Below, piece by piece: positions 48,685 to 57,510 of a stretch of 64,000 nucleotides of DNA. The position numbers and the translations under genes were made by a program. Below the pieces are notes generated by a model. It was given only the letters and a program-made list of their open reading frames with translations. It was not told the DNA's origin and made no database searches. The number at the start of each line of letters is the position of its first letter. Positions within the stretch are counted from its first letter, which is position 1. The stretch is from Zoroaster sp. YZ-2022 (Eukaryota > Echinodermata > Asteroidea > Forcipulatida > Zoroasteridae): NCBI GenBank assembly GCA_029582265.1, contig CM055820.1, positions 15,206,622 to 15,270,621 on the forward strand, in the 5' to 3' direction.

Positions 48685-49175
48685 GCCCAGTCGTACCTCT
48701 AGCGTAGATAGTAGTCAAACAAGTAGCGGTATCGTTAAAGGCAATAAAACGTTTTTGAAAAACTGGTTATATCGATACAGATGAAATTCAACAAAATATA
48801 TTATTGTATGAATTAGACGATATATTTCGCATACAATGGTCTAACGGAAGAAACATCTTTTTTCCAAAGTTTGCCGTCTCTGAAGACATAACAAACTCTA
48901 TAGTTTATTATAAAATTGTACATGGTAAAAGAGTTTATTTTAATACTTTAAAACGTACACTACGGCCGGTGAATGAAATGGATTTTTTTATGATTGAAAG
49001 AGATAATCATATTATTTCTTTCGCGGTTGATGAAGGAGTAAAGCTTTTAGAAGGTAAAATTTTCTTCAAAACACCACAAAAAAAACTTTTTGTACAATCG
49101 ACCTTTTTTGGATCTTTAGAAACTGGAATCTATTACGATATTAAAATTAAAATTTGGCCGCGAAATTTTAATTAA
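48681..49175 (+). pseudogene. Virus-like gene B of a tandem pair, mostly open
   Basis: The likely start is ATG 48681, twelve bases after the TATA box. A frameshift near 48710-48750 breaks the first 30 codons. From about 48767 the frame is open to a stop at 49175, with GYIDTDEIQQNILLYELDD, then FFPKFAVSED, LKRTLRPVNEMDFF and a C-terminal Lys/Ile-rich strand pattern (YDIKIKIWPRNFN). Alternating hydrophobic residues suggest a beta-rich protein, perhaps a capsid accessory or spike. The family is not firmly recognised. Confidence 0.5.
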
Positions 49176-49205
49176 ATTTTAATCTTACTCTATTAATAGA
49201 AAACA

Positions 49206-49682
49206 ATGAGCGTACCTATAGAATCAACGAATGTACTTTATCCAAATTTACCGTCTATGACGGATGATGCTAAAACATTTCGTCTGCAAAAAATAGATAA
49301 CATTCAAAAAGAAATTTTGAAAGAGAGAGACGAACGCGAAGCCGTATATAAAAAATATAATAAAATCATCAACGCTTTTGCAGTATCGTAGAAACTCTCG
49401 TTGAATTGGGCTGTATACGATGAAATTAGAGTTTTAGCCGAAAGTAAACTCGACACCATCAACAGTCACGTTTCAAAAGCGATTGAAGATGGTGTTATTA
49501 CCCAAGAAGAATTTAATTTAATCGTCAAAGAGCGAGAAAAATACTCTGCGATGAGAGAAAATATTCGTAATAATTCTAGCAAAGCTACGGCTTTACCGGC
49601 TAAAACAGAGGTCAAAACCGCTAATGTAGATGTAGAAAAAAAAATTCTTATAGAAAAACTTTTGAGTTTAACCCTTTCATTA
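49206..49682 (+). pseudogene. Virus-like helical protein, stopped and cut by piggyBac
   Basis: It starts at ATG 49206, 30 bases after the previous stop. The first 61 codons are intact (ILKERDEREAVYKKYNKI, strongly helical). An in-frame TAG sits at 49389-49391, after which the same frame continues with ESKLDTINSHVSKAIEDG and REKYSAMRENIRNN. At 49672 the piggyBac element begins, so the last natural residues are replaced by transposon sequence. Beyond the element the host frame meets TAG almost at once, so only a couple of codons were displaced. Its role is unknown. Confidence 0.6.
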
Positions 49683-50164
49683 CCAGCCAGTTGTGCGCCC
49701 TCACTCTGCAGTAATAGACACTTCTTTTTTTTTTTACATGTGTACTGTACATACCAAATGGCCATGGCTCAGATATATTTGTATGTTAAACTGATGGTAA
49801 AAATGGGTATACAAAAGGGAGGAAAATATTGTGCAGATTTTTTAAGTGTAAAAGCAAAACAATGAAATATTTAGATCAGGATTTACACTGAAGAAAAGTA
49901 ATACAAATGGGTGATATTTCATGCAAATACGGTACATGTATAAGATTTCTTTTCCGTGTGAAAAACAATAACTTGGATGAGATTTTGGGGATTTTTTGTT
50001 TTCTACTTGAAATGAACCATTTACTTGTATTCAGTGTACATACATCACAATCCATACTAACACCCAATTCAATGTTGGTTTGGACTGTAATCTGCGGCTT
50101 GTCCGACCTTTCCCAACATTGAATTGGGGGGGGGGGGTTGAAGGCAAATAGTACAGATTTACAA

Positions 50165-51745
50165 TCAATTGATGTGGTATTTCTCAAAGCAAGGAACTAT
50201 GCACATAGGTTGTGTACATTGTTTACAGATCATCTTTGTTTGTTTTCGCCTGCCTAATTTGCGGTTACTGCAAACAATGCAGTCGCGTTGCTTTCCATTG
50301 GGGTTTTTGCCAGGATATTGCTGTTGCCCTGTCAACTCGATAGGAATATGGTATCTCAACTGACTTGTTGCGTTACGTTCCCAACCCAACAGCAAGCCCT
50401 GTACAATCCCTATACGAAAATCAAGGTTACTGACATTTTTGTTCCCTGCTATGCTGGTGAATATTACTCTGCTATTGACAATACAGATATTCAGCATATG
50501 GAAAAAAACCTCTTTTCCACCATTTCAAGCTTCTGTGTGTATGATTGTAGTACTGAAAACATTGGTCGGCAAGATCAGTTCCACCCATGTTTTTGTTGTA
50601 ATCATCAATACAATTGGGCTTCATAACATCACAAAATCCACTTGTGCTCTTATTACACCGAATTTGCTTTTGGACCGTCGGTGTTGCTTTAGTTAAAAAG
50701 TGTTACAGATTTTTTGTCTTGCCAAACGATACACAATTGCCCACCTTTCACCAAAAAATGGGTCATCTGCTTTCTTCATTTTATGTTTTTGGGGTTTGCG
50801 GCCTGGGTATTCCTGTGTAGTGTAACGAACAGTTCCAACATCTGAATCCTAGTTTAGCAAGTTTAGCTAAAAAGAGCTGGGCTAGTATAGTAATTATCAC
50901 AATATATTACGTGTCCCTTATTCTCAAGTCCATGGACCAGTTCAATGACGACTTTTCCTGCAACTGTTAGGTTTGGTGGATGGCAGTCTGACTTGGTATC
51001 TACATGTACGTCTGCATCATAAACAGTTTGGGTGTCGTCGGCTCCTGTGTACAGTTTCCAAGCACGTGTATCCTGTTTTGGACTCGTTCAGGAGAATGCT
51101 TTAATACCCCCGTTTGATAGGTTTTTTAGGCATGTACTGAACAAAACTTAAGCGTCCCTTGAATTTCAACATACTCTCGTCTGGAGACAGATTCTGCGCA
51201 GGGTTATACAGGTTGAGAAACTTCGGGACGAGGACTTCTGTCAAGGGCCGAACTTTGGAAAGTTTGTCCCGTTTAGCCAAGGCTCTACGAGGAATTTGGT
51301 TATTTGAGATGTGGAGAAACCGAAGAATTGAACTGAACCGATTTCGGGACATGATCGACGGGTAGAATGGGATGCGAAGAACTTCAGATGTTGACCAGTA
51401 CATCTTGTATTGAGAGGATTTGTTTATGCCCATAGCAATGAGAAGTGCCACAAATGCCATCATTTCTGGAATGTTGGTTGGGTGCCAGGAGAATTGACCA
51501 GGATTTGAGTCTATTGTTTGCTGCGCATGGCGATTAGTCTCATCGACGAGCATATCACACGAGTGCACAAAATGCAACGAAGATCTCCACTGCCGACAGT
51601 GTGTAAAGTCGCCGGTGGGGCCAGAATTTTCATTGAACTGCACAGTCCCACACTCGTAATGGTCTCGTCGTTCCCAACCGGATCAAAATCTAACTTTCCT
51701 GTCGTCCTCCTTGATCTCGGTCGGCTGTCACCTTGGTAGGTAGGC
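50165..51745 (-). pseudogene. piggyBac transposase exon 2, frameshifted
   Basis: A strong acceptor (TTTTTCTGTTGCAG) precedes 51745. The core runs through PEMMAFVALLIAMGINK, SIMSRNRFSSILRFLHI and LSPDESMLKFKGR (first catalytic Asp region), then YMPKKPIKRG. A frameshift in a G-run near 51113 follows. Further blocks are ELVHGLENKGHVIYCDNYY (second Asp) and DDYNKNMGGTDLADQ (third). The C-terminus at 50175-50290 has a Cys/His finger: CIVC, CKQC, then MCIVPCFEKYH. Domain order and length fit the family, and several frameshifts and stops show it is inactive. Confidence 0.9.
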
Positions 51746-52389
51746 TGCAACAGAAAAACAAGGCAAAGGAGGATTAATCTCGGTCCTTTGTAAATACAAT
51801 ATCTCAATGCTACTTTGCTGCATGTGCACAGGCCACAGGGGGTCATGCGAAAAATGAATATTGTGCTGAGAAAAAAAATATGGCAGATTCATCCACTCTC
51901 CAAAACTCGTTGTCGATAAATTTTCGTTTTAATGTGGGATTGTGAATGTGAATTCCCCCAACTTCTTGCATAATACGACTTATAAGGGCCTTTCGAATAC
52001 AAGGCTATTCTTTTGGAAGCTTGAGACTAAGAGTGCATTTTCAGCCTATTAACGCTAAACAGCACGACCGGCTATGGGTGAATGTTAAAATTTCTATGCT
52101 ATATCTATACATCAACTTGCTGTTTCAATGAATACAAATATTACCCCAACAAACTACTAATAATTGTACATTTTCACTTGACTTTTTTGACCCAGTCCAG
52201 GGGGTGGGGATTTGGTCAATCCTATTAAAGGGATCCATTTTCTAAATTTACATTACTCAACTCCAACAGTTGTAACGCTATTTACGCTATAGCCTAGGAA
52301 AATAAGTGAATTACATTAATTTGCATTGGGCCAGGAAGAGTAACGTTAACTGTTATTAGTTATTCATTTTTACTGTGATTTTGGCCTAC

Positions 52390-52521
52390 CTCTTCAACGA
52401 ATTCCGCTGGAATTTGTACTTCTAATGTGCTGTCGTCATCCGTTACTTCGTCATCTGATTCTGAGCCACTGTCTGCCAAAATCTCAGCCAAAATGCCATC
52501 ATTTATGTCCGTTTCCATCAT
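52390..52521 (-). pseudogene. piggyBac transposase exon 1
   Basis: From the ATG at 52521 the frame encodes an acidic N-terminus (METDINDGILAEILADSGSE, then repeated Asp/Glu and Ser), usual for piggyBac-derived transposases. GAG followed by GTAGGC near 52392 is a plausible splice donor. The matching acceptor is at about 51745. Confidence 0.7.
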
Positions 52522-52837
52522 GATTGCAACTAAATTAAACTGACCGTTGTGGAAGCGAGTGGACGCTAGCACCGGGAACCGCAAAGTGACGCACTTTTCT
52601 TTTCATAAACTTTTATACACTTCATTCCTGTCAATAGAGGGCGCCAACCCCAAAAACCTATCAAGCATTTTCAGGTGTTGAATTAAGTAGCCGTGGTCGT
52701 CAAGGGCATGCCGATTCCCGGCACCTTTTAGAGCCCACGGGAAGGAAGCGTATCACAACAAAGGCTCTTTTTAGAGCCTGTGGGATCGAAATGGTTAAAG
52801 TAGCCTTGTCTGTAAATAAATCTTATTATAATCAAAA

Positions 52838-52864
52838 ACCCGCTTCGCAAGTAGCGGAGCGGGT
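52838..52864. terminator. Hairpin between convergent virus-like genes
   Basis: ACCCGCTTCGC (52838-52848) pairs with GCGGAGCGGGT (52854-52864), an 11 bp stem with one G-T pair and a 5-base loop, flanked by A-runs. It lies between the end of the plus-strand helical-protein gene and the end of the minus-strand Cys-rich gene. A two-way transcription or RNA-3'-end signal is a reasonable inference. Confidence 0.5.
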
Positions 52865-52913
52865 AAAAACAACAACTAATAGACCTCCCCCGTATAATTC
52901 AAATTTTTTGTCG

Positions 52914-53225
52914 TTATAAACGTATAGTCTTTTCAACCAACTCGTTTATCACTAAATTATAATCTCGTCTAGCTTTCCCTTTTACCTGCTTAAAACTTTG
53001 CACATTTAATATCTTTGCGCATTTTGTACATAAACTTATAGGTGTTTTTGTACCTTTTTTACATCTCCTACACTCTGTCGGTATACTTTTTCCACGTTTT
53101 ATTTTACCGCTATGTAAAGCGCAATAGTTTACATTTGGTGAACTAAGTATACAACACTTGGCTGTTTTGCCGACTAATAGCCATTTGCAAGGAACGATCA
53201 CTTTTGGGTTTTTTATCATTTCCAT
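52914..53225 (-). CDS. Cys-rich small protein, intact, 103 aa
   Basis: The minus-strand frame from ATG 53225 to its stop is uninterrupted, unlike most neighbours. Cysteines at about residues 13, 24, 25 and 36, followed by YCALHSG, then CRRC (54-57) and CTKC (68-71), indicate one or two zinc-binding knuckles. The protein is basic, as expected for nucleic-acid binding. No further function can be assigned. It lies downstream of the clamp-like gene on the same strand, and its upstream region shares a 60-bp module with that gene. The preserved frame may mean recent integration, selection or chance. Confidence 0.6.
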   Translation of the reverse strand: MEMIKNPKVIVPCKWLLVGKTAKCCILSSPNVNYCALHSGKIKRGKSIPTECRRCKKGTKTPISLCTKCAKILNVQSFKQVKGKARRDYNLVINELVEKTIRL

Positions 53226-53238
53226 ACTTTCTCTTCAC

Positions 53239-53296
53239 TATTCACCTATATAATATTTTTCGTTTTTTTATTTTATCAATTTTTTTGGTAATATTT
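53239..53296 (-). promoter_or_regulatory. Upstream module of Cys-rich gene
   Basis: Read on the minus strand, ACCAAAAAAATTGATAAAA (complement of 53271-53289) is followed 24 bases later by AGGTGAATA (complement of 53239-53247) and then, 13 bases later, by ATG. The same words with the same spacing precede the clamp-like gene. This copy overlaps the last codons of that upstream gene. Confidence 0.55.
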
Positions 53297-54246
53297 TTTT
53301 AGTGAGTTTTTTGGTGATATTTCTGAAAGGCCTTCTTCGTTTTCTAAAAAGCTTTCGTCTTTAATATAGGCGGTAATTTTTCCCAAATTACCTACTGACG
53401 CGGCAATTTTTAATGAATATTCTTCAATTTTAGGCGCGTAAAATTGTATTTGTTTGTCTAAAGATGAAATTTTTAATAAAACGCTAAATAAAGCCACCGC
53501 AAAAGTAGCCGTATAAGTTGGCTTTTGTTTTTTATCCACATCGCCCAATTCTAAAGCTATGGTAAAAAGACTATTGTTAACGCTATAAAAACTAATGTAA
53601 TCTAAATTGTGCATGTTGATGTCAATTTTTGTGCCTACTTGCGATATTTTTTTAAGTTTAAAAAAATCGCTACTTTCAACTATATAAGGATATGCATAAT
53701 TATCATCTGGTAATTCAATTGTTTTCGTGTCAACTATCGTATTAATGCTTACGCTGTCAGTTTCGCAGGTTTTTTTTGACCACACATTTCGACTGTGCAA
53801 GTTTCAATATGAAATCGTTCATTTTTTACGTAAATAATTATTGTAACTTTTCGTTTAATGTTACGAATCATTCTTTGTAAATGTTTTAAATTAACAATAA
53901 ATTCAAATGGGCTTTCACATTTAAATTCAAAAAAGATTTCTCAGTTTAATACTATATCGATTAGTATTCTTTCCGTTCGATCCATCGCGCGATAATAAAA
54001 TCCGTTTTCATCTACTTTAAATTGAGCCTTTGTCTCAATGCCTACTAAAATATCGATAAAAATTTTAAACGTATAGCCCAATTTAATTTTAAAATACAAA
54101 TCATAGTCATAGTCTTTCTTAATTTTTTTCGCTGCTTCAGCGTTTGGGTTATAATCTTTAAATTTCATATCACTCAACAAGACGCGATGTTTAGGCATAG
54201 TTTTTGAAACTGGCGTTATCATTTCATATCTTCTTCCTTCTTCCAT
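53276..54246 (-). pseudogene. PCNA/sliding-clamp-like protein, broken
   Basis: From ATG 54246 the frame is open to TGA at 53941. The same frame then continues to an 8-base A/T run at 53770-53777, where a shift leads into the open frame ending at 53276. The total is about 320 codons, against roughly 260 for PCNA, with an N-terminal extension. Features matching sliding clamps are FKIFIDILVGIETKA then GFYYRAMD in the first part, SSDFFKLKKISQVGTKIDI in the middle, and APKIEEYSL then VGNLGKITAYIKD near the C-terminus, where clamps end with strand and tail. Sliding clamps tether DNA polymerases. The call rests on pattern recognition and is not certain. One stop and one frameshift disable it. Confidence 0.5.
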
Positions 54247-54260
54247 AATCTCTCTTTCAA

Positions 54261-54319
54261 TATTCACCTACATTAAAAAAAATTGTTTTTTCTTTTTATC
54301 AATTTTTTTGGTGATATTT
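54261..54319 (-). promoter_or_regulatory. Upstream module of clamp-like gene
   Basis: ACCAAAAAAATTGATAAAAA (complement of 54293-54312), then AGGTGAATA (complement of 54261-54269), then TATGGAA with ATG at 54246, repeat the arrangement before the Cys-rich gene. The distances are 24-25 and 13-14 bases in both. Confidence 0.55.
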
Positions 54320-54330
54320 TTTTCACACAT

Positions 54331-56390
54331 TCTGAGCGATTCTTTTTAACATACATTTACATATTCTCCCCTACTACTACCCACAACCTTTCATGCTCTA
54401 ACGTGAGAGTCTAAGTGCCACGTTATCATCAATCTCATCACGTCATCATCAATCTCATTAACATCAACCTCTTCAAACTCATCCTCCTCATCCTCCTACC
54501 TTTTTTACAAAAATCTTAGCAAATACGCCCATTTTTAGGTACTTGGCCCAGTTCCCCCATCTACCATACTACTATGGAGAACAATAATATGTCCCCGTTT
54601 TCCAGGACAAAGAAATTGGACAAAGGAAGTCCCCGATTGCAGGCAAAAACACACTTGTGTGTGTGTGTGTGTGTGTGTGATTTTTTAATTTATGTAAGAT
54701 TGAAAAGATCTTTCCAGCCAAGTACTTCTTAACCTGTGAAAATATATTCACCCGTTATCAACCAATTGAACCCAACAAATGTGTTCTATTCCTTTAAGCA
54801 AATCATTGATATTTGCTCACAAACCATTAATATGAGACATACACTTGTTTTATATCAATTTATGATATCCATGATAAAATACAGTTTTGTAAATATAATT
54901 GTAAAAATTTTGTGTAATAACAAAATAAGAATACTCCAATAACTAACAGACACGTTTCAATATGTTTCACTCAATGTTGATTGAATGTAGTTGAACAATA
55001 CTTGGACAGACATAGTTTGTGAAAATCTTGATGATCGGTGAGACAAATTAAGGAAGCCACTCCTGATATTGAGTTGTGCTACCCCAATAACGTCCTTTCA
55101 TATTAGAAGGACACTAACAAACAAATTGCAAGACATGGACCAATGACTCTCAATGAGACTGTCAAAGCCAAACTATAGCACCAGTACCATGAAGTATAGT
55201 TGGAACAGACCCAAAAACTGTTCTGTTTTAGTAGGGCCCTGCTTACAACACTCTAGTTGGGCCTGTCCAAACTATACACTATACATGTAATTGGGCCCAA
55301 TACCTTAGTTGGGGTGTAACAACACTAACCATCATGAGGCCCTATATACATATATATCAAATGCAATACATTTCCAAATTCCAAAGGAACAATATAAGTA
55401 TAAAGCACTTTCTGTAAGGTAAACACTAGCATTATATGTTTGGCAAGAATAGTTCCTACTACAGAAAGGTTGAGCAATTAGTTAATATGCTGGATCAAAA
55501 CACAAATGAATATTAGGGTGGGATTCCACCTATGGAGATTTAAATTAATTTATTCAAATGATTGGTTAGTGATGCTTTATATTTTGCAAAATGGTCACGC
55601 CCATATAGTGTCATCATATTATGAATGCAGAGCAAATTTATCAGATTACAAGAATAAAAAGACGTAACGGTAGATGATCCTGAAATAACCGAGTCACATG
55701 GGAACAGTAAATAAGTTGTAAACAAGATTTCAGAAAATAAAAAAGCCTTTTTGGTAAAAAACTTAAATAATCTTTGATAGTACTAGTAGTACATCCACCC
55801 TGACAATGAAGGTTGACTATTGCACCAGTAATCACGATGGCAGTCATAATTGTCAGGTTTACCATGTCAGCCTGGCCCCGACAGTTAAGGTTGACTATTG
55901 TACCATCTTGATGACACTCATATTTGTCAGGTTATACCATGTAGGCTTTTGTGAACCTGAAAATACCTTTACCCCACAAATGGTAGCAGTGGAAAATACA
56001 AGATAATCAGATTTTGTTGACAGAGAAAAATATTCATGATCTGACCGAACTCTGTACTCCTCAACCCTCTAGCTCAATTGATGTTACACCTCTATCATTT
56101 GGGCCCCTGTAACTTTTGTTCTAGATCTGCCCTTGATGCAACATTGGTATCAAATGTTTGAGTTTACCTTGAAATGGCTTTCCTGATGTATTTTCCAATT
56201 GCTTGAAAGATGAAGAGGTTGAACTTGGTGATCCTCGATGGCTAGATGGTTTCATGTCGAAATACACATCAGGATAATGGTCTCTAGGTGATCCTCGAAC
56301 ACCAGACAGCAATATCAATGTAACAGCTGTGTAAAAGACCAAATAGGTCTTTACAAGACATGCCTGGATTGTAAATAAAGTATATATTTA
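54331..56390. other. Unassigned flank right of the virus-like element
   Basis: 54430-54510 has GAT/GAG-type codons on the minus strand that would give an acidic stretch, but no gene is clear. A TG microsatellite lies at 54655-54680. No recognisable domain occurs elsewhere in this stretch. Confidence 0.45.
55798..55950. repeat. About 75 bp tandem duplication
   Basis: AAGGTTGACTATTGYACCA occurs at 55808 and 55887, each followed by a TCATAATTGTCAGGTT-like word and ACCATGT. The two units have diverged by small indels. Confidence 0.75.
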
Positions 56391-56424
56391 GTGTTATATA
56401 TATATATATATATATATCTATATA

Positions 56425-56480
56425 TATTCGAGAGGTCGGGTTCGAGTCCGGCATCAGCCAGTTTTTCTTTGCTCGCTTCA
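56425..56480 (+). repeat. tRNA-derived SINE-like unit, 3' half
   Basis: ATTCGAGAGGTCGGGTTCGA and GTCCGGCATCAGCCA match the 3' half of the units at 56976 and 57341, including the B box GGTTCGAGTCC. The same trailing CTTTGCTCGCTTC body follows. The 5' half is replaced by TA repeats. Confidence 0.7.
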
Positions 56481-56482
56481 CG

Positions 56483-56537
<55 letters not shown>

Positions 56538-56560
56538 TACACACACACACCCTCACGCAC

Positions 56561-56712
56561 ATTGATTTGTGGGGTATTCCTTTGTTCGTTCTATTATCCC
56601 TTTTCCTTATAATTCTCCTGTGGGGTACAAGATTTTCTATAGTTACCTTGTGGGGTCCAATTGTTCTATTGTGTTTTGGACCCCACAACGAATGGTGTGT
56701 ACGTTCACACAT
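56561..56712 (+). repeat. AC-linked repeat unit, copy 1
   Basis: It begins ATTGATTTGTGGGGTATTCC after an AC run and ends near GTACGTTCACACA. It contains a perfect hairpin, TTGTGGGGTCCAA (56648-56660) against TTGGACCCCACAA (56676-56688). Two more copies lie at 58592 and 58779. Confidence 0.8.
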
Positions 56713-56767
<55 letters not shown>

Positions 56768-56802
56768 TATATATATACATATATATATACATATATATAC
56801 AC

Positions 56803-56835
<33 letters not shown>

Positions 56836-56860
56836 CATATATACATATATACATATATAC

Positions 56861-56913
<53 letters not shown>

Positions 56914-56935
56914 CTTTGACCTGGCGCCATAGAGC

Positions 56936-57075
56936 AATAGATAATTGGCATAAGTGGACCGCCCACCAACATAGTGGCTGGTTAGCTCAGTTGGTAGAGC
57001 GCTCATACGGTACTCGAGAGGTCGCGGGTTCGAGTCTGGCATCAGCCAATTTTTTTTTGCTCGCTTCCCACTTAT
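56936..57075 (+). repeat. tRNA-derived SINE-like unit, full copy 1
   Basis: A 73-base tRNA-like core (56976-57048) starts GGCTGGTTAGCTCAGTTGG (A box) and has B box GGTTCGAGTCT. Its acceptor ends GGCTGGT and ATCAGCC pair fully, counting one G-T. The anticodon and T stems contain mismatches. A conserved leader (AATAGATAATTGGCATAAG) and trailer (TTTGCTCGCTTCC) recur in the next copy, so this is a SINE-like unit rather than a working tRNA gene. Confidence 0.7.
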
Positions 57076-57079
57076 AATG

Positions 57080-57296
57080 TAACTTAAATCTGGAGGGTGG
57101 CCTTAGCTTTCGATCCAAACCGGACATTCATCAGAGGTGTAGACAAGATACAAACATAAAAGAAACATCCATTTATAGGGAAAAGAGAAAGCAAAGGATC
57201 ATGGGGAGGGATCCAAAAAAGCAGGAAAATAGAAGCCAATTAAAATAGGCACCAATCTGGTGAAGCCAATAGGAGTGTGGGAAGTCAAATGAAAGA
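57080..57296. other. Unassigned insert between two SINE-like units
   Basis: This 217 bp block begins GAGGGTGGCCTTAGCTTTCG and contains CATTCATCAGAGGTG. The wording is reminiscent of terminal repeats of Penelope-like retroelements, but I cannot confirm it. Confidence 0.25.
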
Positions 57297-57440
57297 GAGT
57301 AATAGATAATTGGCATAAGTGGACCACCCACCAATATAGGGGCTGGTTAGCTTAGTTGGTAGAGCACTCGTACGGTATTCGAGAGGTCGCGGGTTCGAGT
57401 CCAGCATCAGCCAACTTTTCTTTGCTCTCTTCCCGTTTAT
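57297..57440 (+). repeat. tRNA-derived SINE-like unit, full copy 2
   Basis: The tRNA-like core is at 57341-57413 with A box TAGCTTAGTTGG and B box GGTTCGAGTCC. The leader from AATAGATAATTGG and the trailer CTTTGCTCTCTTCCCG match copy 1. A TA microsatellite (57467-57504) follows. Confidence 0.7.
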
Positions 57441-57463
57441 ATAATATTTCAGGTCAGTTTCTT

Positions 57464-57509
<46 letters not shown>

Positions 57510-57510
57510 C

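Larger units (their letters stand above)
49672..52794 (-). mobile_element. piggyBac-superfamily transposon, 3.1 kb
   Basis: TTAA at 49668-49671 and 52795-52798 flanks the element, the signature of piggyBac. The ends CCCTTTCATTACC and (reverse complement of the right end) CCATTTCGATCCC form imperfect terminal inverted repeats. A subterminal inverted pair, GCGCCCTC near 49693 and GAGGGCGC near 52637, lies inside them. A minus-strand transposase gene with one intron fills the interior but has frameshifts. It inserted in a gene of the virus-like element. Confidence 0.9.
42086..54330. mobile_element. Decayed endogenous DNA-virus-like element
   Basis: This AT-rich block holds about twelve short genes packed on both strands with gaps of tens to a few hundred bases and almost no introns, unlike the surrounding DNA. 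Several resemble families of uncharacterised proteins that recur in invertebrate genomes as integrated virus-like loci: a large structural-type gene, small membrane proteins, a Pro-rich two-helix protein, a Cys-rich protein and a clamp-like protein. Most genes have frameshifts or stops, and two transposons have inserted. No DNA polymerase, integrase or packaging ATPase was seen, but the left part may be missing beyond the gap. A Polinton/adintovirus-like origin is one possibility and is not proven. Confidence 0.6.
56398..56912. repeat. TA, AC and CATATA microsatellites
   Basis: TA runs lie at 56398-56417 and 56484-56525, AC at 56526-56552, and mixed TATA/CATATA at 56722-56912. Long frames of Tyr-Ile or Ile-Tyr across them are artefacts. 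They surround a truncated SINE copy and the AC-linked repeat. Confidence 0.95.

Noticed and set aside
42086..54330. Bacterial contamination or a plain host gene cluster
   Set aside because: The block is continuous with animal-type repeats on its right side, carries animal transposons, and most of its genes are decayed in the same way as other insertions.
56284..57077. Open frames of Tyr-Ile repeats up to 252 codons
   Set aside because: Produced by TA and AC microsatellites on either strand.
56976..57413. Two working tRNA genes
   Set aside because: Anticodon and T stems have mismatches and each unit carries identical non-tRNA flanks, which fits a SINE-like repeat better.
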